Part shown: positions 18,808-29,115 of the stretch, piece by piece
Numbering within the stretch: position 1 is the first letter of the stretch
How the letters are laid out: the number at the start of each line of letters is the position of its first letter
NCBI GenBank assembly: GCA_023634235.1
Contig: JAMKCF010000002.1
Span: forward strand, 3,125,001-3,189,000
Length of the DNA: 64,000 nucleotides
Direction: 5' to 3'
DNA from: Pisaster brevispinus
Lineage: Eukaryota > Echinodermata > Asteroidea > Forcipulatida > Asteriidae
Program-made: the position numbers and the translations under genes
The notes under the pieces: generated by a model
What the model was told of the DNA's origin: nothing
The model's input: only the letters and a program-made list of their open reading frames with translations
The model's database searches: none

Positions 18808-21312
18808 CTATTTTGATCCCTTGTCAGGTACTGCGTAGATTGGTATACTCGAGGATAAACTCAGAACGATGTTTGATTCAGCAGGAACGGTAGAGGGCGT
18901 GCTTGCTTCCAGGTTTTCCATCTCAGTTGAAGAGCTCCTTGAAATAGATCGAGACACGCCACCTGCGGAATCGTGTTGCCTTTTCAGAGAATCCCTCAAA
19001 ATTTGTGAACCAGCAACTTTGGAACTAGCAGTGCGATGTGGTTTCTTCGGCGTGATGGAATTACTCCTTGATAAAGCTGAGTTATGGATCTTAGAGGGCA
19101 AATCACTTTCTGGGATGACACTCTTCAAGTTGGTGGTATCTTCTCTTGCATCTTGAGAATTCACAGAGGAAACTGCTGATCTGTTTTGTGACTTGTCTGG
19201 CATCGCGTAAAGGCCTTGGGGAACATTTTGTGGACTTGATTTCATAGAAGGTTTTGATGCATTGTCGTTATTAGTGGACTTTCTCCCGTACTTTTGAACA
19301 GGCTTATTTTGCTTTTTATCTGGCTTGGCATAGACAATGCCAGGGGGTTCCTGAACGGGTTTTCTGTTCGTTATGTCACCAGTGCCCATTGTCGGCTTTC
19401 GCTGTTTATCTGGCATCGCGTATACAGCCTGATTATCACCATTCTTAAGGTGACAAGTTGGTGAAACGACACACACTTTCTTCAACGACGAGGAGTCTCG
19501 AACGGAAGTTTGAACTTGGGGGATGTAAGGATCAACAGACTCATAATTTCCACAAGGTTGAGTGCCTGGCACTGGTGGGAGCCGAACCTCATCATTTGAC
19601 TGCTGGTCGCCGCCGACCGAAGCATATATACAATCAGATAAATCTACCTTTGAAGGGTTTCTTTGCGCAGTTCCATCACAGCTTACGGACTGTTGAAATA
19701 TGTCTGGTACAATCGTGTCGTAACCATCGTGGCTCGACTTGTGTGGACCTGAACTTATGTTCCCTGCTGAGTGACAAAGCTCTGATTGACTAGCTCTCTG
19801 TGTTTGGTGACTATCATCGATTGACGCGTAGGTTTCTCCGTCGTGAAGCCCGTTACTCGTCGACAGTGCAACAACCCCAGTGAAAATTTTCCCAGCTGTC
19901 TGGCCAGCACGGGTATCAAGTTGGTGTAAAGAAGAGTTTGATGCTGTCAGCACAACTTCAGCTTTCATCATCAGCGCGTTGGACTCAGATGTACCGGTGT
20001 GACTGCGTAGATCAACCGACCCCATGGTGGTGTTGTACGCGACCCCCATATCAAGGTGACCATTGTTTGTTGATGTGTTTTTGCTCTTAGTTGTTTGTCT
20101 ATACCAAAGCAAACAGATACAGCAGACAATAGCGACTATAAACAGAAACAACACAGCAGCTACTATGATCCAGACATAAATACCAATACCGTCGTCAGTA
20201 CCTTGAGGACTACCTGTTGCAACAGAGTGGGTCGACGCCTCAGTTGCCATAGTCGAGGTAGTCTCTGCTGCAAGATCTTCACACCGGGTAAGCTCTGTAA
20301 CTATTGCACCACTGTTGCACTGAAGTGTTCTAACCGGAGCACTAGAAACGGTTAATCCAATGCTGTTTGAAGCTGTGCAGGTAGTCGAGAGCCGACGTCC
20401 AATTAGTCCATTGTCCCTTCCAGCGGTCAAGACAAGAGTTGTGCCTCCGTTTTCTGTATGACTGTCATCTAACAGAACATCTCTCCACTCTCTGGAAGAA
20501 CTGTTCATCTCCTGAACACTCCAGTGGTAATTTGTAACAGGGGGCACGGCATCCGCACTACAGACAAACTTGGTTTCAGCTCCATCGGAGACGTGGGTTA
20601 TTTCAATTGTCATGGGGATTTGCAGTGGAGAAAGCGTGCAGTTCGGTCCATTGGTTAAGTCTGTACCAGCAACACAAGTAAAAATCTTGTAGTTGTCATT
20701 CTCTGAGAATGTGTGAGGTTTGCTGAAGGTCTCCCCACGTTGGACAAACACACTTCGTACTGGGCTCGGGGAATCATACGCCCAAGTCAGTTTGACTGTT
20801 TCCGTATAAGAATCAGAGGGTACACCACAAGTTAATAGCACATCGTCCCCTACAGACACAACCTCCGGGGCATATCTACAAAGTGGAGTTGGCACGGGCG
20901 AGAGAACCGTCAGAACTGCTACGGCGGAGTATTCACTGATTACGTCCCTTCCAACAGACTTCGTAACCCAGCAGCTGTAGCGTCCACTGTCTCCGTAACT
21001 AACGTTTGAAATGTGCAAGCCAAATCGTCCGTCGCTGAACGACTGGGTGAGGCGTTGGTTATTGGCACTGACCCAGTGGGCCGGGGTCCTGCATGTTCCG
21101 AGTACACCGAACGGGTGACCTTCCGTCTTCGAGTTTGCATACACCCAGTTCATGTTGTAACAGGCAAAAGTATCTGCAGTTTTGCACCAGAAATGTACGT
21201 CCCCACCAAGTGTCACCGTAATGGACATTGGGTTTTCCCGGAAAAAATCCTCCACGGCTGATGTGTACAAAACTCCAATCAGAAACAACAAAAATCGGCA
21301 CAATATAGCCAT
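18808..21312 (-). CDS. Three-Ig receptor with four YAxPDK tail repeats
   Basis: An 834-residue type I membrane protein in one exon. Signal peptide is about 1-19. A V-type Ig domain has Cys 43 and Cys 114 with DSGRYSCW, and two C2-like domains have Cys pairs near 162/213 and 251/312; domains 2-3 match the two domains of the 680-residue receptor (ENDNYKIFTCVAG ... NGPNCTL ... PLQIP). A Thr/Ser-rich stalk (350-372) precedes the transmembrane helix near 377-403. The 430-residue tail has tyrosines in ETYASI, YDTIVP, CIYASV and NYESVDPY contexts. Four near-identical docking repeats follow: VYAMPDK, VYAKPDK, LYAMPDK and IYAVPDK, the last at the extreme C-terminus. Y-x-x-P is a known Crk/Abl-type SH2 ligand core; recruitment here is inferred. 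The protein is a likely surface signalling receptor, ligand unknown. Confidence 0.85.
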   Translation of the reverse strand: MAILCRFLLFLIGVLYTSAVEDFFRENPMSITVTLGGDVHFWCKTADTFACYNMNWVYANSKTEGHPFGVLGTCRTPAHWVSANNQRLTQSFSDGRFGLHISNVSYGDSGRYSCWVTKSVGRDVISEYSAVAVLTVLSPVPTPLCRYAPEVVSVGDDVLLTCGVPSDSYTETVKLTWAYDSPSPVRSVFVQRGETFSKPHTFSENDNYKIFTCVAGTDLTNGPNCTLSPLQIPMTIEITHVSDGAETKFVCSADAVPPVTNYHWSVQEMNSSSREWRDVLLDDSHTENGGTTLVLTAGRDNGLIGRRLSTTCTASNSIGLTVSSAPVRTLQCNSGAIVTELTRCEDLAAETTSTMATEASTHSVATGSPQGTDDGIGIYVWIIVAAVLFLFIVAIVCCICLLWYRQTTKSKNTSTNNGHLDMGVAYNTTMGSVDLRSHTGTSESNALMMKAEVVLTASNSSLHQLDTRAGQTAGKIFTGVVALSTSNGLHDGETYASIDDSHQTQRASQSELCHSAGNISSGPHKSSHDGYDTIVPDIFQQSVSCDGTAQRNPSKVDLSDCIYASVGGDQQSNDEVRLPPVPGTQPCGNYESVDPYIPQVQTSVRDSSSLKKVCVVSPTCHLKNGDNQAVYAMPDKQRKPTMGTGDITNRKPVQEPPGIVYAKPDKKQNKPVQKYGRKSTNNDNASKPSMKSSPQNVPQGLYAMPDKSQNRSAVSSVNSQDAREDTTNLKSVIPESDLPSKIHNSALSRSNSITPKKPHRTASSKVAGSQILRDSLKRQHDSAGGVSRSISRSSSTEMENLEASTPSTVPAESNIVLSLSSSIPIYAVPDKGSK

Positions 21313-21564
21313 ACTTAATAATTTGACAGCAGATTTCTTGACAGTTAAATTTCAAAATGTCAATCTGAATAGATTTCCACGCAAGAGTTTAGAAGATAAG
21401 CTTGGTGCCATAGCCATTCTACTAATGAAACAGCGATAAAGTGAACCTCAACCTAATAATCATTATTAAAGTGAAGCGTCCAAAGGATGTGCAGCTGGTT
21501 GACAGTACTTAACCAAAATGAACTCTACCCTTTCCGGCCCAAACAAAACAAACTGTTTTAACAA

Positions 21565-21650
21565 CGCTTTCCGTTCAGGATCTAACTCACGTGATAGTGT
21601 TATGGGGTGTTAAACAATAGGGTCTGCTTGATCATGAAGTTATTTAAGGA
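21565..21650 (-). promoter_or_regulatory. Candidate promoter of the 834-residue receptor
   Basis: On the minus strand TCCTTAAATAACTTC (21650-21636) and, about 65 bases later, GAACGGAAAGCG (21576-21565) repeat the two words found before both shorter receptors, here with a longer spacer that includes CACGTGA. The region is about 260-340 bases before the ATG. Confidence 0.35.
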
Positions 21651-22098
21651 AGCTCCGGTGTTGATTTGTGTTATCTTTTGCAACGAAAAATAATCTACGC
21701 CAATTCATGGCTTCTGCGTGAATGAAAACTTGGGTCGTGGTTGTAGCGGGTGTGGCGTGGGCTTGCCCATTTGACTGTTATTAGTGGGTGATTAATTGCG
21801 ATCGATGGGAAAGACTTGTTGTCTTTAATGTAATCACTTCATCAAAATTACTCTAAAAAAAGTCACGCATGGTGTAATTCACAAACGCATAGATCATCGG
21901 TTCGAGTGGCATACAGTTCGGATGCATGAAAATGTAAACTGTGAACGTTAAATGTAAAAACACACGTTATAGACACCCCGTCTGTATTGCTTTGACCTAA
22001 AAGGCAATCTTGTTCTCTTCTAAACATGAGAAATAAGTAGCTGTACATTTGTGTACAAGCATAACAAAATCAACACAATACTAGACAGCAAGGTAAAA
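21651..22098. other. Intergenic sequence upstream of the receptor cluster, no gene seen
   Basis: AT-rich sequence with only short frames lacking splice or homology support. Confidence 0.45.
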
Positions 22099-22292
22099 TC
22101 ACACAGGGCAATTTTCTCACTCGGGCAACTTGAATTGAAGGCAACCAACTGCGCTGCATGCATAAGAAACACATCGGCAGCACAGGAGACATTCTTCTAC
22201 CTGTAACTCACTATCCCCAAGAAAATATTGAGAAATTTGAAATATTCGTTTCTTTATTGGCGATTGCCTGGAACTGAAATTGCCTTGTGTGG
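22099..22292. mobile_element. MITE, TCACACGGGGCAATTT-ended family, copy 2
   Basis: Left end TCACACAGGGCAATTTTC and right end GAAATTGCCTTGTGTGG are inverted. It shares GGCAACCAACTGCG and TGCATGC with copy 1 at 6145-6329. Positions 22293-22687 show nothing else. Confidence 0.7.
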
Positions 22293-22689
22293 TATGGTCT
22301 TTACGCTGTAGGCCTACTCTCAACCAACATGCACACAGAATGGTAGCTTTTAAGGGTGGTGTGCCCTCGTTTTTAAAAGGAAGAGATTCATCGATACTCC
22401 GAAGAATGACTGCAATTGGTCAGGAATGTTTTACAAGTTCATAGTTTGATTTTGCAAATCAACAGAACCCAATTTACTTCTTTACTGTATCTGAAGTGCT
22501 TAAAAAAGTGTGTATATTTCTCTGTTTAAGGCATACGGAGGCTTGATTTTTCACCCCCTCAAAACGCCAAAAGCTCAGAGCTGATCTTCCCGCTCCGCCC
22601 CGGTTTTTAATATGCATGTGTAGAAAAGCTTACACAGTACACTGGGGTGTTCAAATTTACGTCATAGGTGTTGTCGCAAATTAGATACC

Positions 22690-22800
22690 CCTAAAGAATC
22701 AAAGTTAACACCACAGAGTGTTAAAATAACACCATTGTAACTGTGTTGTGAGAAATTAGTGTTATTTTAACACCCTATGATGCTAAAAAGTTAAAAAAGT
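22690..22800. mobile_element. Palindromic MITE, GTGTTAAAATAACAC family, copy 1
   Basis: An inner palindrome pairs AGTGTTAAAATAACACCATT with AGTGTTATTTTAACACCCTA around a GTAACTGTGTTG loop. The same arrangement occurs at 62341-62466, where the outer arms are better preserved. Confidence 0.65.
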
Positions 22801-23241
22801 AATACTAATTTGTATATATAATGACAGTACCCATGAAGTAATTTTAACATCCAAGTTTTGTCAGTGCACCCTGTAACATTCCCCCCAAAATAAATCAAAA
22901 CACTGTCTTTCAGACTGTTTCACCCCCCCCCCCCTCTTGTTTTAAAGATAACCGGGAATGAGTCATATTTTATAAACGACCAGCCAGTTTCCTCCTTTTG
23001 TTCAACGCAAATCAGCCAAGTACTTCCTTGGGCCCATTTAAGTCCATCATTTCAGTTATCCACAAAAACCACATAACTGATCGTGTTAGAGCAATGCATT
23101 GTCCAGCTGTATCCACAGTACATGCCCTTGGTTTCCTCCACTGCAGTACACACTCTAAAATGTCCCGGGTCAAAATTAACGTTCGGTGGGCTTGAAGCAT
23201 TTCTGGGTCAGTGAGACCCAGATTCTGAGTAAAAAAAGCAT

Positions 23242-23380
23242 GGCTGGATTGCTCAGTTGGTAGAGCACCGGTACGTTAATCCGGAGGTTGTTGGTTCAAG
23301 TCCCGCTCCAGTAAATTTTTCTTTGTTCAAACCCAAATATTAAAAAAAATTACCCAGTCAGTTTCCCTTGTGGTTTATTA
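23242..23380 (+). repeat. tRNA-Lys-derived SINE with an inverted leader segment downstream
   Basis: The head GGCTGGATTGCTCAGTTGG carries the A box; the B box is GGTTCAAGTCC and the tail is TTTTTCTTTGTTCAAACCC. It resembles a lysine tRNA (GATAGCTCAG, GTTAATC). The anticodon loop is too long for a working tRNA. Immediately downstream lies TTACCCAGTCAGTTTCCCTT, the reverse complement of the leader that precedes the head in the copy at 51648. Positions 23381-23702 hold nothing else. Confidence 0.7.
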
Positions 23381-23702
23381 CTTGATATTTAATATTAAAA
23401 AGTCGCATCCCCTTAAGGTGATCCCGTGGCTGCCGCTTCCCAGGTTGTATCGTAAACTTGGGTGTGATCCCTAGCTACACCGGTTGGTTGTACTTTGTGC
23501 TCACTGAAAATAGCACTAAAAAACCAGGGTCGGAATGGACACAGATCCGGTTCGTGGTTCCGAAAGAGTGTCAAATAAAATTATACTTTTTAGGCCTACA
23601 CCATTTTAACGTTGCAAAGAGGAGCACAAAAAGTAGTAGCACTTTAATGACAAACTAGTAATAAATAAACATCTATTTCCTCTTTGCAACTACCTGACTT
23701 AC

Positions 23703-24000
23703 ACCTGGTTCAGACAGGCGCTCTAGAGTCGCGCCGAGCCAATTAATTATTGAATTAAGTACACGAAAATGTCGACAGTTAGAAGCAACTGGGCGGGCTG
23801 GAAGTCGAAAGATCGACTGTTGCCGTCGTTCGGAACAACTCTGGAGCGTCTTGGTTTCAGACGTTGATCTTGCCATGAACCGAACCTAATGTAACATTAT
23901 GTTTGCGTGTCTGAAACCATCATTTATTTGGGTCAACCTAGAGTCGCTTCTAATCTTTTTGGTTCGGCGCGACTCTGGAGCGCCTGTCTGAACTGGGGGT
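23703..24000. mobile_element. 298-bp MITE with roughly 36-bp terminal inverted repeats
   Basis: Left end ACCTGGTTCAGACAGGCGCT and right end AGCGCCTGTCTGAACTGGGG are inverted repeats that continue inward through GAGTCGCGCCGA. The interior is short and non-coding. Superfamily not assigned. Confidence 0.75.
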
Positions 24001-24994
24001 AACACGGCTACCCACCACCATTTTAACGCGTAACTTTAAACTTGTAACTTGTCGCCACTTGCAAGAGGACTCTATCCATTGGAAAAAAAAGTTCATCACA
24101 AAATTCAATTTGACATTGGAACCCCTCTGTAAAGCCGGAATTAACAAATCAACCAACCAACCAATCAAATTATTTACCACATGCACTGACGTCACACAGC
24201 TACTGTCAGCCGATAGTCTGCCGTTTTGAGAGTCAAAATGTCGTGCAAATATTATAATGGCCTGCGTCTAAAATGCCAATGTACAGTAATCAGACCAGTA
24301 CTCTGACCCCCCCCCTTTCCCAAACCAAAATAATTATTTTATATATAGAATGACGCAGGTAGTGACGTCATGTGATTTGGGTCAATATATGCAAATTGGC
24401 AATGCATTGTGTTTCCCAATGCACTGGATCTCGTTCCTGAAGCGTCCTCTACTTCACAAAGATGATGGCAATACAACAAAATGTTTGTTTCTCGTTCCAC
24501 ATAGTAATATTGCTCTTTCCGCGTAGACTGTTTCCCTGTCCTTATCCGCAAGGATAAGGACAGGCACCGGTCTATTAATCCGGTGCTTTTATTGGACAGA
24601 CATGCAGTGTATGTAATGTTGTTCTTTCTTCCGTGTGAATGGGATGTGAGGTCAAAGGTACATCTGCCAACATCCGGTCTGGCAGGTATCTGGCGTTATT
24701 CACGAGCCTCGAAGTGTGACGTCAGATGTTCGGGCTACTTTCCGCGTAGTTATTGCACACATCTACAGTTAAAGTTAGAAGTATGGTCAGCGAGTTGGCT
24801 CTTTGAGCAGGGAACTGTTATTCATCCTCTGCTTCTAAAGATGCATATCATGAGTCTGAGGAATGTTTGCCAAATGTCTGCACTCGTTGGTTTACCTTCT
24901 ATATTACTGGATAACTTTGCAACTCAATCCACAGTCAGTAAGAGAGTAAATTCAAAGTTCTTTGCACATTACACGCTTAAAACTTAAAACTTAC
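24001..24994. other. Intergenic region between MITE and the 1194-codon gene
   Basis: A small hairpin (CTTATCCGCAAGGATAAG near 24540) and an AATAAA on the minus strand near 24587, possibly the polyadenylation signal of the gene starting at 28579, are visible. The 134-codon plus-strand frame at 24583 has no supporting features. Confidence 0.4.
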
Positions 24995-27900
24995 TTAGTA
25001 CAAACTTTCGTCAAGTTTTATACAGCATATTCCACCAAGGCCATCTGTGAAGTACAGGTACCATACTTCCCGATCCCACGCGGATACTTTTCCTGCATCC
25101 CTGTTGTTTGGTTCATTGAGACGAACAGCGTAAAAGCCATGTGGCCCTTGCCCAAGAAAGGGGTGAATGCCTCTGATGTTTCCGTTCTGGTCAAACCAAT
25201 ACAAGTTTTCTCGATACAGTGGTAGTGTAGAGCTTTCAAATATCGAGGCTGTCACAACGAAACCAGCCAGCGGACTGATGAAGCATGCCTCTGTGGGGAC
25301 ACCAGGCACAATCACTTCAGTTATAAGAGTTACTGGTCCAGGTGAGGTGCTTGTGGGGCATTCGTCGGGAGCCCTCGGGGGTCGCTTAGCCCGTTGAAGA
25401 ACAAACACATGGTTGGCAACTCCAAGTATTACCCTAAAGTGAGCATCTTTGGAGGATGAGGAGGGTGCAGACAAGGGGGCTGAGGGAGGTGCGGAGAAGG
25501 GGGCAGAGGAGGGGGAAGATGACGACGCAACCTCATACTTGTACAGGACCTTCAGGAAGCTCCTCTCCCCCGTCAAGAGAACACCAACTCTCCGCTCTGC
25601 ATGACGTTGGGAATCAACATCGTCGGTAGGAGTGGAATCTTGTACAATTTGGACAGGCTCAAGTGTACTTGAATCAAAAACAGCAATCCGATCCCTAAGA
25701 GAGACAAAAATCATGTTGAACACAGTGATGAAATGTTCGATGATTCCAATCATGCCAAGCGGTTTGGTTTGGAGTTGCATGGTTCCGTTGGTGTCCGTCA
25801 ATATGAGCTTCGATCTGCTGCGGTTGGTACCCACTATCATATCACTATCATTCCCCTTATCCGTGTTTACACAGACATTTGATACTTGTCTAATCATTAG
25901 TTCATCATGAATGTGTATAACCTCTCCTTTATTGTCAAAGACAAAAACCCTAGCTTTGTCTCGCCCATTAATGGAAACCTCCGAAGCAATCAAGATATTT
26001 CCAGCGTTATCATCGTAGCCTTCTTTAACCAGTAGGTTCCAGATTGTATCAGGTCGTCGCGGGTACTGAATAACTGGTTCCTTAAACGATTCCATACTGG
26101 AGCAGTCTAAGAAAACTAATGAATCGATGCACTGTGAACTTGCGTCTTGACAAATGGCTGTAGAAAAAGCTAAAACAGTTGTTGATTGTCCAACTAAAAC
26201 GACCCTCTTGAGAATAAAGACTTCGGGCTCAAGCATGTTATCAAAAGGCTGGTTCTTTGTCATATCACTCAGTTTGTCTTTCACATCTCGAAAGGGGTTC
26301 CTCTCTTTAGATTCTGCAGCTTTGAAAAGGCCGTACTGCATGTTTTTTGACATCAAGATACATAAATCAAGAAAATCTGAAGCATCTTTCATCCTCTCTT
26401 GATTCTGATCGTATCCTTCATTTCTTAAAAGCTGTAGAATTACTTCCCTCTTGGCCTTCATAACAACCTCGGCTATATTGATTTCACAACAGCCCTCACA
26501 GCCAGAATACACAAGCTTCGCTTTAGAGCTTGGTGTTTCAGCAGCAACAGGAAGGCCATCATTATCAACTGTGGCGTGTCTGTATTGCCATGCTAGCAGA
26601 GAGACTGATCTCCCATCTTTGGGGTCATCAAATATTAAAACAGGCGTTGGAATAAAAGTTTCAAAACCAAATTGGTATTTTCTGGCTTGACTTCTTCCAC
26701 CGATAACTTGATAGTCACCAAAAGGTAAAGTGTCCACCTCTTGAAACTGCTCAGGTAAGTACACTGCACCTGTAAAAGGATGAAGAGATACTGAGGTCAG
26801 TGGGGGTAGATTTTGAAAAAAGGATCCAGTCAACCGTCCATCCTGGGTAAGACGGAGGTAAGGAAAGATGCCTTGCACCTCGGCTACGCGACATGGGGCT
26901 TCCCAGCTGCCGTTGAATTGATTTCCATCAAATGTCTCCATATCACAGCTACAATGCCTTAACACTCTCCTCCAATGTAAAGGTAGTACAGTGAGATGTT
27001 TGTTTGCTGTCACTCTCCCAGATTTCTTGCCTGCCCATGTAGAAAATATCCACCAAGGATGGTTTTTCATCTCTGCACCAATAAACATCGACACAGCTCC
27101 TGGTATCTGCTGCTGAAATGCTGGGTGAAGAGAAGCATATTCCTGGACATACGTCATGTACGCATCTTCTGCTGCATTGTTATCTCCAAGTATCGCCAGG
27201 ATCAGGGATAGATGGAGGCTCACCTTAGGGACCGAAGTGGCCATAACCCGTAACCGAAGCCTAGCCTCCAGGAGCCATTCAGTATTTTGGTCTTCTTCTG
27301 TCGCAGATGTATCCAAAGGGTAACCTGCATGGCAGTGTAGGAACGATTCCGCAGCCATTTGGACTAAATTGGGGTTACACCCTGGCTCTGAAGTTACTCT
27401 ATCCCACAAACCTGCAGCTCGGGTAGCTTTTAAGGTATCCATCAATCCTTGATCGTATGCGTTGGCTTGAAGCATCAAGCCCTGCATTGTGCAATCAGGA
27501 AATATTTCTTGGCAGAAGCCCGAAATCAAATCCACAGCTCCTTTGTAAAAATTTGCAGCTTCCTGAGGTTGGTTGAAGTACGAATGTAGACGTCCGATTT
27601 CATTCAGGTACAATGCTTTCTGGCGGGTCCATAAGGAAACATCTCCAGCCATATTTGGCCCACCTGTTGTGTCAGGCTGAGCAAACAGGTCATAAGGAAT
27701 CCGATCAATAATTCTTAGAAACATTCCCTCAGCTTTACAAACGTCCCCTCTTCCCCACCATACGTATGCTAAGGCAGGATCCAGGCAGAAGTGGACAAGC
27801 TTAGGGCAGATTTTAACAAGAGCAGACTTTACTCGAGCCACAGCTGCTTGCAGTTCCCTATTCAACACATCCTCCATTGTTTTATCACGTCCACATACTA

Positions 27901-28579
27901 ACTTCTCCTCTTGGATCAAAAATCTATGTGGAAGCATAAGCTCAACTGTATGAGCTAAAGCAGCGACTGTCCAATTGCTTGTGTCTCTGCCTTCGACAGC
28001 TACTGGGAGAAAGCACCAGCTCATCCCATCACCGTCTTGAAACATTTCGCCATCGTTAAAATGATCACGTGCCTTGACATCTGTTTCCCATGCTGAACGG
28101 CAGTTTCGAGGGAACACGTTTATGGTTGCTTGAGTCACTTGTGGTAATTTTGATTGAAAATGGAGCCTGGAGGTTAGGCTAACTTCCTGGTGGAGTAGCT
28201 CTTTCAGAAGCCATTCGAGTCTCATACGCTCAAAGCGTTTCCTCTTCCGCTGATTTTCCAAACGAGGAATGAGGCCGGGAGGTACCTGTACACATCCTCT
28301 CACCTCATTGGGTAGTCCAAGTATCCTATCAATGCATAAGTTTACTAACAACGGAACCTTCTTGGATAAATCAAATCCTGCAAGTTGATCTTTTGAGCTG
28401 GTAGGAGAGAAGTCATATAGCTCATCGCTAAGGTGGAGCTGCTGTGAGGTTTCTCTGCTCTCAGCAGTTTGACAAGGGAGACAAATAAATTTACCAGAGT
28501 AAAAATCCTCTTCCCACCACAATAATAGATCCGTTGGGATGCTAGACAAAGATGATGGTGTTGCGGACATGTGAGACAT
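24995..28579 (-). CDS. Large intronless protein of unknown function (1194 residues)
   Basis: One uninterrupted frame from MSHMSATPSS to CCIKLDESLY. An in-frame TAA precedes the ATG by a few codons, so the start is well constrained. There is no signal peptide or transmembrane helix, so it is probably cytosolic. A basic helical stretch (RKRKRFERMRLEWLLKELL) lies near 112-130. A helical-repeat-like middle includes residues about 318-348 (YLNEIGRLHSYFNQPQEAAN), which resemble a TPR hairpin. The C-terminal third alternates short strands and turns (ARVFVFDNKGEVIHIHD, RIAVFDSSTLEPVQIV, VFVLQ) in the manner of a beta-propeller, interrupted by a Ser/Pro/Ala low-complexity insert near 1013-1046. I do not recognise the family. 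Lack of introns over 3.6 kb could reflect retroposition or a naturally intron-poor gene; codon structure is intact throughout. Confidence 0.75.
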   Translation of the reverse strand: MSHMSATPSSLSSIPTDLLLWWEEDFYSGKFICLPCQTAESRETSQQLHLSDELYDFSPTSSKDQLAGFDLSKKVPLLVNLCIDRILGLPNEVRGCVQVPPGLIPRLENQRKRKRFERMRLEWLLKELLHQEVSLTSRLHFQSKLPQVTQATINVFPRNCRSAWETDVKARDHFNDGEMFQDGDGMSWCFLPVAVEGRDTSNWTVAALAHTVELMLPHRFLIQEEKLVCGRDKTMEDVLNRELQAAVARVKSALVKICPKLVHFCLDPALAYVWWGRGDVCKAEGMFLRIIDRIPYDLFAQPDTTGGPNMAGDVSLWTRQKALYLNEIGRLHSYFNQPQEAANFYKGAVDLISGFCQEIFPDCTMQGLMLQANAYDQGLMDTLKATRAAGLWDRVTSEPGCNPNLVQMAAESFLHCHAGYPLDTSATEEDQNTEWLLEARLRLRVMATSVPKVSLHLSLILAILGDNNAAEDAYMTYVQEYASLHPAFQQQIPGAVSMFIGAEMKNHPWWIFSTWAGKKSGRVTANKHLTVLPLHWRRVLRHCSCDMETFDGNQFNGSWEAPCRVAEVQGIFPYLRLTQDGRLTGSFFQNLPPLTSVSLHPFTGAVYLPEQFQEVDTLPFGDYQVIGGRSQARKYQFGFETFIPTPVLIFDDPKDGRSVSLLAWQYRHATVDNDGLPVAAETPSSKAKLVYSGCEGCCEINIAEVVMKAKREVILQLLRNEGYDQNQERMKDASDFLDLCILMSKNMQYGLFKAAESKERNPFRDVKDKLSDMTKNQPFDNMLEPEVFILKRVVLVGQSTTVLAFSTAICQDASSQCIDSLVFLDCSSMESFKEPVIQYPRRPDTIWNLLVKEGYDDNAGNILIASEVSINGRDKARVFVFDNKGEVIHIHDELMIRQVSNVCVNTDKGNDSDMIVGTNRSRSKLILTDTNGTMQLQTKPLGMIGIIEHFITVFNMIFVSLRDRIAVFDSSTLEPVQIVQDSTPTDDVDSQRHAERRVGVLLTGERSFLKVLYKYEVASSSSPSSAPFSAPPSAPLSAPSSSSKDAHFRVILGVANHVFVLQRAKRPPRAPDECPTSTSPGPVTLITEVIVPGVPTEACFISPLAGFVVTASIFESSTLPLYRENLYWFDQNGNIRGIHPFLGQGPHGFYAVRLNEPNNRDAGKVSAWDREVWYLYFTDGLGGICCIKLDESLY

Positions 28580-28828
28580 CTTTAGTTACGAGAATGGCTC
28601 ATCAAGAAGTGGGCCTATACAAAAAAACGGATATAGCATCCATTAGATTGAAATGTTGAGTGTTTTACGATAAATAAATAAACATACCTAAGAAAAAGGA
28701 AAAACAACAGTGCCGTTGAAATCCCTCAGCCCTTCATACATTCTAGCTAAAAAAGCGCTATCACCAAACCACGTTCCTATACCAGAGTACCGTGCCCTTG
28801 CGGTTTGATCTATTGACTTGAACTCACC

Positions 28829-29115
28829 ACTGTGACCTCAACCTTTGACCTTTTCACCCTAAAACATTACTTACTTTTCTTTACCCGAGGGCAACCACCC
28901 ACCCAAGTTAGAAGTCCAAAAATGACTTCTAACTTGAGTTACAGTTCGGTTAGCTGTAACTCACCACCGTGACCATGACCTTTGACATTTTCACCCCAAA
29001 ACAATCCCAACTTTCCTTTTCCCAAGGAGAACTTCACCCAAGTTAAGAGTGCTAACGTCACTTCTAACTCAGGCATTGGTCCGGAAACGAAAGTGCCCAG
29101 CCGACGGACGGATGC
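28829..29115. repeat. Two direct copies of a TGACCTTTGACC-containing repeat
   Basis: CTGTGACCTCAACCTTTGAC with TTTTCACCCTAAAACA (28829-28867) is repeated as CGTGACCATGACCTTTGACA with TTTTCACCCCAAAACA (28969-29005). Both are followed by a CACCCAAGTTA word. The right end (GACGGACGGATGCCAAAGGC) resembles retroposon tails. Positions 28580-28828 hold no gene. Confidence 0.45.

Noticed and set aside
23242..23312. A possible functional tRNA
   Set aside because: A and B boxes are present but the anticodon loop is nine bases and the element has a SINE tail and sister copies, so it is a SINE head. The same applies to 51689-51760.
24583..24987. 134-codon plus-strand frame
   Set aside because: No domain, splice or composition support; it lies in the probable 3' region of the minus-strand 1194-codon gene.
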